Notes under the pieces: generated by a model
Database searches by the model: none
Told to the model about the DNA's origin: nothing
The model's input: the letters and a program-made list of their open reading frames with translations, nothing else
In this document: in pieces, positions 50,901-59,900 of the stretch
Numbering within the stretch: the first letter of the stretch is position 1
Layout: the number at the start of each line of letters is the position of its first letter
Position numbers and translations under genes: made by a program
Source of the DNA: Pelodera strongyloides
Lineage: Eukaryota; Nematoda; Chromadorea; Rhabditida; Rhabditidae
DNA: 64,000 nt
Assembly (NCBI GenBank): GCA_036852015.1
Contig: JAANDG010000385.1
Location: 1 to 64,000, forward strand
Direction of reading: 5' to 3'

Positions 50901-53900
50901 TTAGCTCGATTTTTTATTCTATTTTATGTTCTTTGCATAAGCTGCTATTATATCCTGATACCTCGCCTTGGTATAGGATACAATGTTGTTGTGTCGGTGA
51001 TATATTTAACACATGAAATAGCCACACATCTTTATTCGTGGGGTGCGGAGTGCTCTCTATAGACGTGCAAAGAGCAACTGGCTCGTTCTATCTATCTCTC
51101 CCTAGGCCGGCGGTTGTAAACTATGGGCGGCCTAGGTCAACGGGGAGTAAACAATGAGAGATGCTATAAGATAGGGGAGACAGTATGCGGCTATATAGTT
51201 TAGAATAAGAGGGAAGATACCGCATACTGGAAGCCTATCTTACATGCCCTTTTCCGAACAAGAGCTGGACCCCAGCTCTTCTAAGGAACAGGGTTCCACG
51301 AATAACAAAACAAGATATTATCAACTATCAAATCACAATTTCTAGATCTCTCATCAAATGGCTAAAATTATACGCACCATCTTCCTGATCTTAACACTCA
51401 CGAGTTGTAAACTTCAACAAAACAAGAAATGGCTACAAAATTTCAACAACAACTTCAGATAACACACAACTTCAGGAAATAAACAAAAATTAATGACAAG
51501 TGCATCATCCTAGAACATTATTCGAAAAAAAAAATACTTTACGTGACTTCACAAATATTTCAATTACATAAGGACGGACCACTCTCAGTGGGCGCCTACT
51601 GGGTGGTCTAATTGCATTTCTTAATAATTATTCTACCTCAACTAGCTATTAGTGGGATCCGGCTAGTCCTTGCTGCCCAACCATCCCTACCATAATTACT
51701 GCCGGGGATGTTTCGCACGTCATCTTAGCGGGGCCCCTTCTCAAAAATCAATTAATAATAATCTATCCCTAGCATTGTTGGGTTGTCCTTACGGGGCTGC
51801 TTATAGTCACTTAAAAATACGAGTCCTTCTTACTAAAATAATGAACAGTAACTAACGAATGCACTTATTATGGTCCCTACAACTCATACTCTGAGAAAAA
51901 GTAAACCAACGGCGGTATGGTAGCAGCTCCTTAGTTGTTCACGATGGTCCACACGCTTCTCTATCGACCGTTAGGCACATAATTTAATAGTAGACCTTGC
52001 GGGAATTGTAGTCTGACGAAAGAATATCAGTATGGATGGAATCTGGCGGAAGAACAAATATTCTGACGTATGGGGTTAGTGGGTTTTGAATAGGGAGTTG
52101 GAATTGGAAGTTGTGTTGTTGTTGAGGAATTAGGCGAGTAGGATGGTAGGTTCGGAGTCTATCGGAAAATTTGATAGACCTCCGCGGTCGCCATATTATA
52201 TCCTGATACCTCGCCTTGGTATAGGATACAATGTTGTTGTGTCGGTGATATATTTAACACATGAAATAGCCACACATCTTTATTCGTGGGGTGCGGAGTG
52301 CTCTCTATAGACGTGCAAAGAGCAACTGGCTCGTTCTATCTATCTCTCCCTAGGCCGGCGGTTGTAAACTATGGGCGGCCTAGGTCAACGGGGAGTAAAC
52401 AATGAGAGATGCTATAAGATAGGGGAGACAGTATGCGGCTATATAGTTTAGAATAAGAGGGAAGATACCGCATACTGGAAGCCTATCTTACACTGCATAA
52501 GAGTGCTGGTCTACTCGATGTGTTTCAAGAACCGGCCGGTGTTTCGCTTTAGAGGTATGTTAGTTTCCTAAATTCCCTCTCTCCAGGTGCTGCCCTCGTG
52601 GGGTTCTCTGTTGTGGCACGTGCACGACAACCACCCCGATGAGAAGCTCCTCGAGTGCTCCGACTGCGGGACGAAGTTGGCTGACTGGGACCAGGTACCT
52701 ATTTGTTACGGTCTCAATTTTTTTCTTCAGCGAAATTTTTTGGGGCCTTCACCTCGACTTATGACTTATGACAAACCACTTTCTTCGACCTAGAACGACA
52801 AAATTCTGGACCTCGAACGGCAAATTGAGTAAATGCTAAACTCGGTGAATATGGAGCACCGGCACCCTGTGCTCCCAGTATCTGTAGACGTTACGCAATA
52901 TCGTTGCCCTTGAATGTATGTGAATATTGGATGAAAACCAAACTATAACGTAACATGACTTACACGTATGGCGAACCTTAACAGGCCTCTCGCACATACT
53001 GGTGTGATTGAAACATTTGGTGGTGTGTGACGGTAGCGTAGTGATTAACGCAGTTTACCGATAATCCAAAGATTATGGGGACAAACTTGCTAAGGCTTAG
53101 CACCCAAGGGACTGTTTTTCTTTTTGAAATCAATGTTTTATGTTTAGCAACTCTCCCACAACTGTCAACAGGATGTCGCCCGTGCTTCTTCCGTTTGTGG
53201 AATCGCTTCAGCGAGAGAGGAGATGGAGGACGAGACGCAGAGAAGAAGTGTGCCGGTCACTGTTAACAGGTACGGTAGATATGTTGCTAGCCTGTTTTAT
53301 GCTGTCTGTATTCAATGGTACAATAATTATCGTACTCTAAGAAGGTACGGTATCTAAGGTATGAGCAGTCGACGAACCCACTCAATTACAAATTCAGAAA
53401 ATATTCTTACAGAAACTTCAACGTGATTCGAGCAAAATCGCCCTCGCAAGCTCCGCCCTCCTTATCGTTTCTTTCCTCTCTGTTCCCTCTCTCCAAGGAC
53501 ATGCAATCGATGAATCCCTCGGCAACAGAAGCCTCCCCTCTGGATCTGACCAACACGCCCACCTCTCAGCATCCGCCCACTTTCCCAGGATTCTCTGGTG
53601 GGTTTAGATTTTGTAGTTTGGAGTCTGTAGTCTGCAATTATGATCCCCGACTACAAAATGAACCTTGGTAGCGCTGTATCGATCTTATAGAAAATGCATT
53701 ATTTTTAAGTTATTTCAATATTTTCAGGTTTTCCGCACCCGTTTCCGCCACACTTGGGCGGGCCTCTCCCTCCGCATTGTGAGTAACTTCTATGTTTTAT
53801 CGATTACCTGTTTTTATTGTAAGTCCTTCATATTTAGAGTATCGATTCTTATTTATTTAATGATTTATCGATTTTCAGTTATGCTCCGCCCACCATTTCC

Positions 53901-54035
53901 GGGAGGTCCGGAGATGATGGGACCGCCCCGGGGAGACGTGGTTGACGATGACTGGGAGAGTCTGATGGAGGTGTCCAACACTGGTGAGCATACTATCTAT
54001 GCATTTCTCTCTTGCTCTATCCTCTCTCTTTGTGT

Positions 54036-54093
<58 letters not shown>

Positions 54094-54126
54094 CATCTCT
54101 CTCGCTCACTATATTTCTCTCTCTCC

Positions 54127-54172
<46 letters not shown>

Positions 54173-57100
54173 AAGTTTGATTATGAAAACTCCCTGAAAT
54201 CCACTTCATTTCAGATGAGGCTGAGAAGATTAGGCAATTGGTCGGTGATAAGGCTCTTCCAACAACAGACCCCAATCAATGCATTCTCTGTCGACGTGTG
54301 CTCTCCTGCAAGAGTGCGCTTCAAATGCATTATCGAACGCATACCGGTGAGTTTCCATCGAAAGTCGTCACAAACAGGAGTCTGTGGTGGTATTCGATAT
54401 ATTCTTCTCAGCATGAACCAAGCTCCTACGGTCAATATTCTAAACAAATCGAAAGTTAGCACGATACGAAATGTTATCACTTGCTAATCAAGGAAACTTT
54501 TGCAGGCGAGCGCCCGTTCAAGTGTAAGATCTGCCAGCGCGCGTTCACGACAAAAGGGAACCTGAAGACGCACATGGGAGTGCACCGGGCCAAGCACTCG
54601 TTCAGAGGCGTGGGAATGGGTGGACCGATGCTTTCAGCGGCCCAACAGTGTCCAATATGTCAGAAGAGGTTAGTCATAATCAGAGAGAGAGAGAGAGAGT
54701 GAGAGGGAGCGAGAGAGATCGATAGTTAGACAGAGAGAGCGCGCGAGAGAGAGGGATACTCAAACATCTCAAACATGCTTAGGAAACAACTTTACACCCA
54801 GTTTATCTAGGTTTATGAGCGGCGGGCAACTGCAACAACACATCGCCGAACACACGCAGCAGTTGCGCAATCCAATGTTGTCGCAGCAACTGAACAAGGA
54901 CCGCTCGCCGCACACACCGCATGGACCGCCGCAAAATGGGTAAGCTGTTGACTCTTTTTTTTTCGACGACCGTTTGAAGTTTGAACTAACAAATTATTCC
55001 TACCGGCCGTCACTTCTAATGAAAACTATAGAGCACAGGGCGTTGGCTTTGAAACGTGTTCATCACTAATAATAATACATCGTACATGTGAATGCAAGAA
55101 TGCTGTTGTGCACGAAACGTTTCTGAACCACGTGGCATACCTCTTTAACGATGTCGGCTGATCAATCCACCACAAATATTATGCAAAAATACGTTCTTTT
55201 GTTTGTAACTGCGAATTCTTTAGCCTCACTCTAATGTTCGACTTCCAGCCACAACACCGAATGTCAGTTTTATATTATGAAGAGAGAATTTTATGAAATT
55301 AGCATATGCGCTATCTACAATTTAAAACTACAGACTACAATGTTGCTTTTCAGGTTACCTCCCGGCTTCCCAATGTTCCCGTTCCCGTTCCCTCCACCGG
55401 GAGTGTTCCCGCAGCCCGGCTCCGCCCCTCCAACTCTGGTAAAACAGGAGACGCCCACTAGTACTCAAGCCCCGCCCCCTCCGTTTAATCTAGCCCAAAT
55501 GCTGGGTCTCGGTCCGGACATGCCTAGTGTAAGTATTCGTGGTGAAAGTTAATTTGAAACTACAAATTACATTCATTGAAAACTACAAACTACAAACATT
55601 AAGTAAGCCCGAACATTTTCAGCAGACAGAACTACGTGAAGAGGAGAGCACTCTGGCCAGTACTTCGCAGGACACGCCCATTCTCCCAAACTCCGCCTCC
55701 GTGCCCAACTTTGGATACATGCCAAACTCGGTCCCTTCACAAAGTCCCGCCCCTTCAGCTACGGCTACGGTAACCGTGACGCCGACGTCAGCAAATAACA
55801 TATTTGCCGCGCTTTCGCAATCGCTGGGATTGAATATGTGAGTTGACTATGCATAAACCACATCTTATCCTATATCCCTACAGAACTGAAAGACATTCGT
55901 TGAAGCTCACGCACCGCTCATTTTAGTGTAAAACTGCACAGGTCCTAAAAACTTCTTTGCGGAAAGCTCAACATTCAGCAAGTTACTAGTTACCAAAAAG
56001 CATTTGTGGTTAGTGTTAGTGTCTCTCGTGCCAATCGGATGTTTTTAATTACTTTTGAATTTAAAGCGAACTACCGGTCGGTTGAAACGCTTCGTAGACA
56101 ACTGAATTCTTACGTATTTATGCTAAGTTAGTCGAATTTGGCTCGATTTTTTTCTAATTTATGTTCATTTGCATAAGCTGCATATTGATGCTGGTGTACT
56201 CGATGTGTTTCAAAAACGGGCCGGTATTTCGCTTTAATCCGAAATTTGTTCGGGGGATTGAACGGGCTGTATTTCAGAGACGAGAGCAAGTTGGGGTTTG
56301 TTGAGCCGCCGAAGAGTGAAGAACCGCCGAAGACGTCAACATCACTGGACTCGGTGTCACCGAGCAGCAGTTCACACGCCTCGACCCACGATAACCATGA
56401 ACAGTGAGTTTTGAAATGTACCAATGATGACCAGCAGCCTCTGCATCGTTGCTCGCCTCACCGCCGGCGCCGTGAGTAAGATACCCGGGGCGGGTTGCAC
56501 CAAGCTCGGTAGCTCTGCAGGCCTTCCTTCCGGGGTCTTGAAGGGTAGTTCTAAGGGTTCTAATATACCTTCAGCCAATGTATATGTCGAATTTGGTATG
56601 ATAAAAATCTTGCCCGATAAGATATTACACGACTATGTACTGAGAGCCGTACGGTAACAGTTTCACAGTATCCTAGTTCCAGGTTGAAGGATCTACAGTA
56701 TATTTACAATATTGAGTAGTTTTTGCAGGACCGACGGTTCCTCAGTGGGTCGTGGGGAATCAGAGGAGAGGAGGGTGAGCGATCCACTCATGACGTCCAT
56801 AGTGGGGAAGAACGATATGATTCCTCTACGACCGGAACAGATTGAAATGCCAAAGGTTAGCCTATATTTCATTCTTACCATTATTAGTCGTTCATTCAGT
56901 TTTGCTTATTTAGGCTTACTTACTTGAACTTTGAAAACCTCAATAAGTTTGAAGAGTGCCCACAATGGTACATACGTAAAAATTCTATTTTTTTTCTTTC
57001 GTTCCAGCTGTAGAAGTGGAATTGTAGCCGCTCTTTCATTTACTACGGTTGAATTAGTTGCGCTAGAGCGCGCAAATGTGAAAGTGACAATCAATTTTCA

Positions 57101-58659
57101 GGTCGAGTTATCTGAAGCTGCCCGAAAACGAGCCGCCGAAAACCCGCTCGAAGCCATGCAGAAAATGTGGGCTGAAGCGAGCGTGCGACAGGTTACTTTT
57201 TTAAGTAGCTAGCACAATTGGTCCTCTGTGACGAACTCTGAAAACATATTAAAACAAGTAATTTTAGTATGCGACACTGGTAATCATGATTTTAAATGAA
57301 CTTGTAAGGTTCATTTTACTCTTTTTTCAACCAACGATATTCTTATGATAATGTTGTCTGTTTCTTTAGAACGAAGCACCGACACCTCGTCCAGTGCCTG
57401 TGCTGAGTAAACATCAGTGTGCCGTTTGCTTCAAACACTTTAGCTCATCGTCGGCACTGCAGATCCACATGCGCACGCATACCGGTGAGTATGATCGTTA
57501 TCGATTGTTTTGGTGCTTATCGATTTATCGATTTTTTGTTAAGTTTATTTGTCAACGATGGGAAGTGGTGACTACTACTGTTGTTGTATTTTCTTTACTT
57601 ATTGATAGTTCATTATGAAACTACGGTACTTTAGGAGACAAACCATTCAAATGTGATATATGTGCGAGAGCATTCACAACGCGAGGAAACTTGAAGGTGG
57701 GATTCTTGTTCTGTGCTTGGTTCTTGCTATAAGCTATAAGAGGATTGATATAACAACATGAAATGTATTGTATTCCCCTTTTAATCCTTGTACTGTACAT
57801 ATTGTACATGCAGCATATGTGTCCTCTTTTTTCCATATACATACCATAAATTTTAAGATATCGATTGACTGTTTAGGTCCATATGGGCACCCATATGTGG
57901 CAGCAGAGTCCCAGCCGACGGGGTAGGCGAATCTTTGACGCGTCGCCAATGGAACCACGACGGTTGTTTGAGGTAAGCAGTTTATGGCAGAGCTATAAGC
58001 TTTATAGTATACGATATTAAACAGTTTGCTGAATCATGCTATGTAAATATGGAGACTAATGCTAAAGTACCTAATACCTTGACAGGCGCAGTAAAAACAA
58101 TTCTGTCTGAAAACGATGAATTTAAGCAGTCATGACTACGAACATACCAAACCCACAGCGATGACGGCGATATGTTTGGACATAACCGAGAGAATCGTCT
58201 TACAATTAGCACATTCCCAGCTCTTATAATAAACACACTCTAGGATGAGAACGGCCAGCCCCGATCATCGCCCAGCCTGCCGCCTCTTCCCGCCGGGATG
58301 CCTCCACTTCCCGGTCCATTCCCGTTTATGCCCCCTGGCGCGGGAGCTCCCAGCCTTGATATGATGATGATGCTCATGAGGACAGTGTGCTCGGTTTGTC
58401 AAAAGGTACCGAATTATTTAATAATTTGAAATGGTTTCTGTGTAGTTTTTTGAATTGCATAGTTTTTCTCTGCGTTTTAGTAGCTTATTCTTATTTTATG
58501 AATATTACTATGTCTATAATAATAATTTAGGTTTGCTCCTCGCCACAAGAACTTGAGCAACATCTCAAAGCTCATTTGAGTGGATCACTTGGTATGGTAA
58601 CCACGCCCACTCTTGACTCCGCCCCTTCTGCGGAAGCCACGCCTCCGCCATGCGTGTGA
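32558..58659 (+). CDS. sem-4: Spalt-like (SALL) zinc-finger transcription factor, SEM-4 orthologue
   Basis: Coding exons: 32570-32639, 49262-49356, 49613-49744, 50378-50620, 52587-52694, 53148-53269, 53413-53597, 53728-53778, 53879-53983, 54215-54346, 54506-54668, 54811-54939, 55354-55528, 55623-55837, 56278-56403, 56729-56855, 57102-57191, 57370-57484, 57635-57696, 57877-57972, 58244-58405, 58531-58659. All phases fit: 943 residues. Residues 8-16, SRRKQSKPQ, match the SALL N-terminal motif that binds the NuRD co-repressor. C2HC/C2H2-like fingers lie at 173-196 and 204-222. C2H2 groups at 393-413, 421-441 and 463-483, and again at 773-793, 801-821 and 896-916, have the SALL pair-plus-single layout; HMGTHMW and SRRGRR follow the second pair. 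Proline-rich linkers separate the groups. SEM-4 controls neuronal, vulval and mesodermal fates in C. elegans. The start could also be Met6. Confidence 0.95.
32570..32639 (+). CDS. sem-4: First coding exon of the SALL gene
   Basis: It encodes [20 protein letters not shown] and GPN plus one base. The donor G|GTTGGC is weak, but it gives phase 1, exactly what the exon at 49262 (GA GTC ATT) needs. The RRKQ.KP motif at this place is diagnostic for SALL proteins. Confidence 0.85.
32688..32733. repeat. CT-rich simple repeat
   Basis: TCTCTCTCCATC and (CT)n units, 50 bp into intron 1. Confidence 0.8.
33090..33150 (-). repeat. tRNA-like relic
   Basis: On the - strand GATGGCGCAGTGCGATGATG (A-box-like) and GGGGATCGAGTC (B-box-like) lie about 40 bases apart. 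The stems are broken. Confidence 0.42.
34350..34416 (-). repeat. tRNA-like relic
   Basis: On the - strand TGATGGCCAAGTGGCTAGC (A box) and GCTGGATCGATCCCC (B box) are well kept, but the acceptor stem does not pair. Confidence 0.5.
35205..35276. repeat. CT simple repeat
   Basis: (CT)n with ACTCT and GCTCT interruptions, in sem-4 intron 1. Confidence 0.88.
35820..35852. mobile_element. Solo terminal repeat of family D MITE
   Basis: TTTTAAAGCGATATGACACG followed by TGGTTTTGAAAC. No inverted partner was seen nearby. Confidence 0.45.
36868..36972. repeat. Short imperfect tandem repeat (GGGATTCACCTCGGGG)
   Basis: GGGATTCAC recurs at about 36869, 36890 and 36911, followed by the related GGGGTCACCTCGGGGA. 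Confidence 0.6.
37769..37926. mobile_element. Palindromic MITE, family D
   Basis: TTTTAGAGCGGTATAGGTAC with GTGGTTTGGAAAC at the left; GCAAAACCACATCCCATACC with GCTAAAAA at the right. About 158 bp. Confidence 0.65.
38352..38491. mobile_element. Palindromic element related to family D
   Basis: TTTAAAGCTGTATAACATCC with GGTTTTGAAACG at the left; CGTTTCAAAACCCGGTTGTA with AACGCTTTAAA at the right. About 140 bp. Confidence 0.7.
38699..38782. repeat. GA repeat with a duplicated GGGATAGATTTACA word
   Basis: (GA)n interrupted twice by GGGATAGATTTACA, 37 bp apart. Confidence 0.85.
39391..39471. repeat. 81-bp near-perfect palindrome
   Basis: AGCAAAACG at the left pairs with CGTTTTGCT at the right. 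The inner arms TCTTACAGTTATATCCTTT and AAAGGATATAACTGTAAGGT surround a loop of about 7 bases. Confidence 0.85.
39753..39895. repeat. Scrambled palindromic element related to 43433-43557
   Basis: TTTTCCAAGCTTGTTCCGAG occurs with a second TCCAAGCTTGTTCCGA. Inverted CCCAGTATT and AATACTGGG and several CTCGG/CCGAG words follow. Confidence 0.5.
40667..42355 (+). CDS. Candidate multi-exon gene inside sem-4 intron 1, unknown
   Basis: Several blocks have good nematode splice sites: 40667-40741, 41203-41241 ([10 protein letters not shown]), 41422-41495 ([14 protein letters not shown]), 41662-41690, 41746-41804, 41866-41941 ([18 protein letters not shown]), 42141-42170 and 42259-42355. The last five join in phase and end at a TGA after [20 protein letters not shown]. 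Blocks two and three also join in phase, but their link to the fourth block breaks the frame unless an exon was missed. No start codon exon or known domain was recognised. It could be a small nested gene, a pseudogene, a non-coding transcript or chance splice-like sites. Orientation is the same as the host gene. Confidence 0.33.
42461..42768. mobile_element. 308-bp palindromic element
   Basis: The ends AGTATTTAGGAGC and GGCTCTTAAGTACT are inverted. Inner arms share AAAAAATCACTCAAGGCGGC with TTTCACTTT on one side and its complement (AAAGTGAAAGCCGCC) on the other, plus GATCTTC around the centre. No protein is encoded. Confidence 0.75.
43433..43557. repeat. 125-bp hairpin with 57-bp arms
   Basis: The left arm starts TTTCCAAGCTTGATCCCAGG and ends CAGTAGAA; the right arm is its complement with only a few changes, ending CAAGCTTGGAAA. 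The loop is about 11 bases. Confidence 0.88.
44337..44455. repeat. GA-rich simple repeat
   Basis: GAGAGGGAGGGAGAAG-type tract of about 50 bp and a second (GA)n at the end. Confidence 0.85.
44456..47566. other. Intronic, no gene seen
   Basis: The interval includes GGGGAGC-rich short repeats at about 45455-45600 and paired GGGAGCTATTGCTCA words at about 46589 and 46650. Frames found here look incidental. Confidence 0.45.
46136..46225. repeat. CT-rich simple repeat
   Basis: TTTCTCTCTTTCTCTATC units then (CT)n. Confidence 0.85.
47567..47670 (+). pseudogene. Possible LINE C-terminal relic
   Basis: The + frame reads [20 protein letters not shown], like the (S)FRRALKT.LF end of CR1/L2-type ORF2 proteins. 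It is too short to be sure and nothing upstream supports it. Confidence 0.25.
47890..47961. repeat. CT simple repeat
   Basis: (CT)n with CACTGT and CCCTGT interruptions. Confidence 0.9.
48905..48982. repeat. CT-rich simple repeat
   Basis: TCTCGCGCTCTCGCTCCC and (CT)n, about 280 bp upstream of SALL exon 2. Confidence 0.8.
50641..50737. mobile_element. Decayed family D element in sem-4 intron 4
   Basis: The right end CACGCAAACCACGTGCCATA with CCACTCTAAA is clear; the left end is lost. Confidence 0.45.
50946..51244. repeat. Left 299-bp terminal direct repeat
   Basis: It has three stem-loop groups: TATCCT/AGGATA (about 50951-50980); CCTAGGCCG/CGGCCTAGG (51101-51136); and a nested pair, TAAGATAGG/CCTATCTTA outside CAGTATGCGG/CCGCATACTG, spanning about 51167-51242. 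Confidence 0.9.
51260..51280. repeat. Stem-loop just inside the left terminal repeat
   Basis: AAGAGCTGG and CCAGCTCTT form a perfect 9-bp stem with a 3-base loop. TGGACCCCAGC inside it is the only primer-site-like sequence near this terminus, about 21 bases from the repeat end. Confidence 0.75.
52194..52492. repeat. Right 299-bp terminal direct repeat
   Basis: It appears identical to 50946-51244. An inverted pair CGGAGTCTATC/GATAGACCTCCG lies just upstream, at about 52156-52186. Confidence 0.9.
53023..53100 (+). repeat. tRNA-like relic in sem-4 intron 5
   Basis: GGTAGCGTAGTGATTAACGC is A-box-like, followed by AATCCAAAGATTATGGGGAC where an anticodon stem and T arm would be. The B box is degraded. 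Confidence 0.42.
54005..54172. repeat. Long CT tract in sem-4 intron 9
   Basis: Two (CT)n runs (about 54041-54088 and 54116-54172) separated by TTACACATCTC and related sequence fill most of the intron before the first SALL finger exon. Confidence 0.9.
54690..54752. repeat. GA-rich simple repeat in sem-4 intron 11
   Basis: (GA)n with GTGAGAGGGAGC and GCGCGC interruptions, 20 bp after a donor. Confidence 0.85.
55029..55149. mobile_element. Family D element in sem-4 intron 12
   Basis: GCACAGGGCGTTGGCTTTGA at the left and TCTGAACCACGTGGCATACC with TCTTTAA at the right are imperfect inverted ends. Confidence 0.5.
56061..56237. mobile_element. Palindromic MITE, family A, copy 7
   Basis: TTAAAGCGAACTACCGGTCG to GGGCCGGTATTTCGCTTTAA, with the core TTCATTTGCATAAGCTGCAT. 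It ends about 40 bp before the acceptor of the sem-4 exon at 56278. Confidence 0.82.
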
Positions 58660-58873
58660 ACCTTTTAGCTGAAGGCCACGTCCCAAATGTGCAATTGTGA
58701 ACCTAACCGAATCCCAAATGATAGTACTATGAAAACATTCCTCTATCGACTTGCGGATACAATATTGATAGTTAATTAGTTTTCTAATTACCGAAATTAT
58801 CATAAAATTTGAATTTATCAAATGTTATTGCATAGCATAAGCCTTATCATTCATTGCTGCATACTCTGGTCTT

Positions 58874-59054
58874 CAGGCGCGCAGCGCGGAAATGCGTAGC
58901 CGCGTCCGCGGGAAAAGATTGCAAATTTGTATTGGAAAATTCGAGACACAGAGAAAACTCTTTTCGCCTCTTTTTTCTCCGCCTTTCCCATCCCATGTTA
59001 AAAAGCCATCTCTTTTCCGCGGTCGCGGTTACGCATTTCCGCGCTGCGCGCCTG
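58874..59054. mobile_element. 181-bp CpG-rich MITE with long terminal inverted repeats
   Basis: CAGGCGCGCAGCGCGGAAAT with GCGTAGCCGCG at the left is inverted as CGCGGTTACGC with ATTTCCGCGCTGCGCGCCTG at the right, extending to about 45 bp per arm. It lies about 215 bp downstream of the sem-4 stop. Confidence 0.88.
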
Positions 59055-59267
59055 AGAACGTAGTAGCTAGTAGTAATCTACCACAGCTTTCAAGCACAAC
59101 AGAGTTCAGAGGAAGTACCGAGCTGTAAACGGTTTTCCAAATTTTTGGTTTTCTCAGTCCTCCTCTGTCTTTACTATATTACTATTATTTCCTAAGCGTG
59201 TCGCATCCAAAGTATTGATCCATTTGGCTATGTGTATATTGATTTATTGATTTTTGGTTTGATTTGT

Positions 59268-59268
<1 letters not shown>

Positions 59269-59309
<41 letters not shown>
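59269..59309. repeat. Poly(T) run of 41 bases
   Basis: An uninterrupted T homopolymer 610 bp downstream of sem-4. Confidence 0.95.
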
Positions 59310-59312
<3 letters not shown>

Positions 59313-59458
59313 TTCATTTTTATATATTTTTTGTTTTAATTTATCAAAAATCATTTGTGTTAGGCTGGATATATGTGTAAAGCTGGTTCTTCCATTTATT
59401 GGTGCAGAAATTCCGCATAATAATGATTCGTGATGGTGTACTTTTATTATGTTTTTTT

Positions 59459-59620
59459 ATTAAAGCGGTATGGCACGACGTTTTGCAGACTTCTAAGTTC
59501 CTCTTTTTTATGTTCAAATTTCTTTCCGGAAGCTAATATCCTGAAAGAATTTGCACATAATGCATGGAAAGACAATTGTTTAGTGTAGATTTCAAAACGA
59601 CATACCATACCACTTTATCG
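59459..59620. mobile_element. Palindromic MITE, family D
   Basis: TTAAAGCGGTATGGCACGAC at the left; TTTCAAAACGACATACCATA with CCACTTTA at the right. About 160 bp. Confidence 0.72.
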
Positions 59621-59802
59621 TGATTTCCCTGTGCCCTCGTGGTGCTAGACCATTTCACTAACAATAATATTGATTATTATTTTTATACTTTCCTCAAGTT
59701 AGTTTATCATTGCTTTCACTACTTCTTCTTCTCTTTCGCCTCTCTGTGGTGGGTGTACCCGGTTCAGCTGGTCTCATTTCGTATAGCTCTATCCACTGTC
59801 TG

Positions 59803-59900
59803 TTTTAAAGCGATATAGCAGGTGATTATCAGTGCCTCTCTGTGTCAGAAGGGCGCATAATGGGTGCAGTGCGCGCCTGAAACCACCTGTCATAGCGCCC
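59803..59900. mobile_element. Palindromic element related to family D
   Basis: TTTTAAAGCGATATAGCAGG at the left and CCACCTGTCATAGCGCCC at the right, about 98 bp. Confidence 0.55.

Larger units (their letters stand above)
50946..52492. mobile_element. 1547-bp non-autonomous element with identical 299-bp direct repeats
   Basis: The direct repeats 50946-51244 and 52194-52492 appear identical along their length. A 4-bp CTGC duplication flanks the unit. The 949-bp internal region codes for no recognisable protein. The form fits a miniature LTR retroelement (TRIM-like), but the ends are TATTAT...CTTACA and not TG...CA, no clear polypurine tract precedes the second repeat, and the repeats are dense in stem-loops. 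It inserted into a family A MITE in sem-4 intron 4. Confidence 0.88.
50820..52552. mobile_element. Palindromic MITE, family A, copy 6, split by an insertion
   Basis: The left part (50820-50945) runs from TTTAAAGAGAAATACCAGCC to GCATAAGCTGC. The right part (52489-52552) runs from CTGCATAAGAGTGCTGG to CCGGTGTTTCGCTTTA. The joined halves match the other family A copies, with CTGC present at both borders as a target duplication. Confidence 0.88.

Noticed and set aside
53665..54487. 171- and 167-codon + frames around sem-4 exons 8-10
   Set aside because: They are alternative-frame read-throughs of introns and the CT tract; the spliced SALL frame explains the region.
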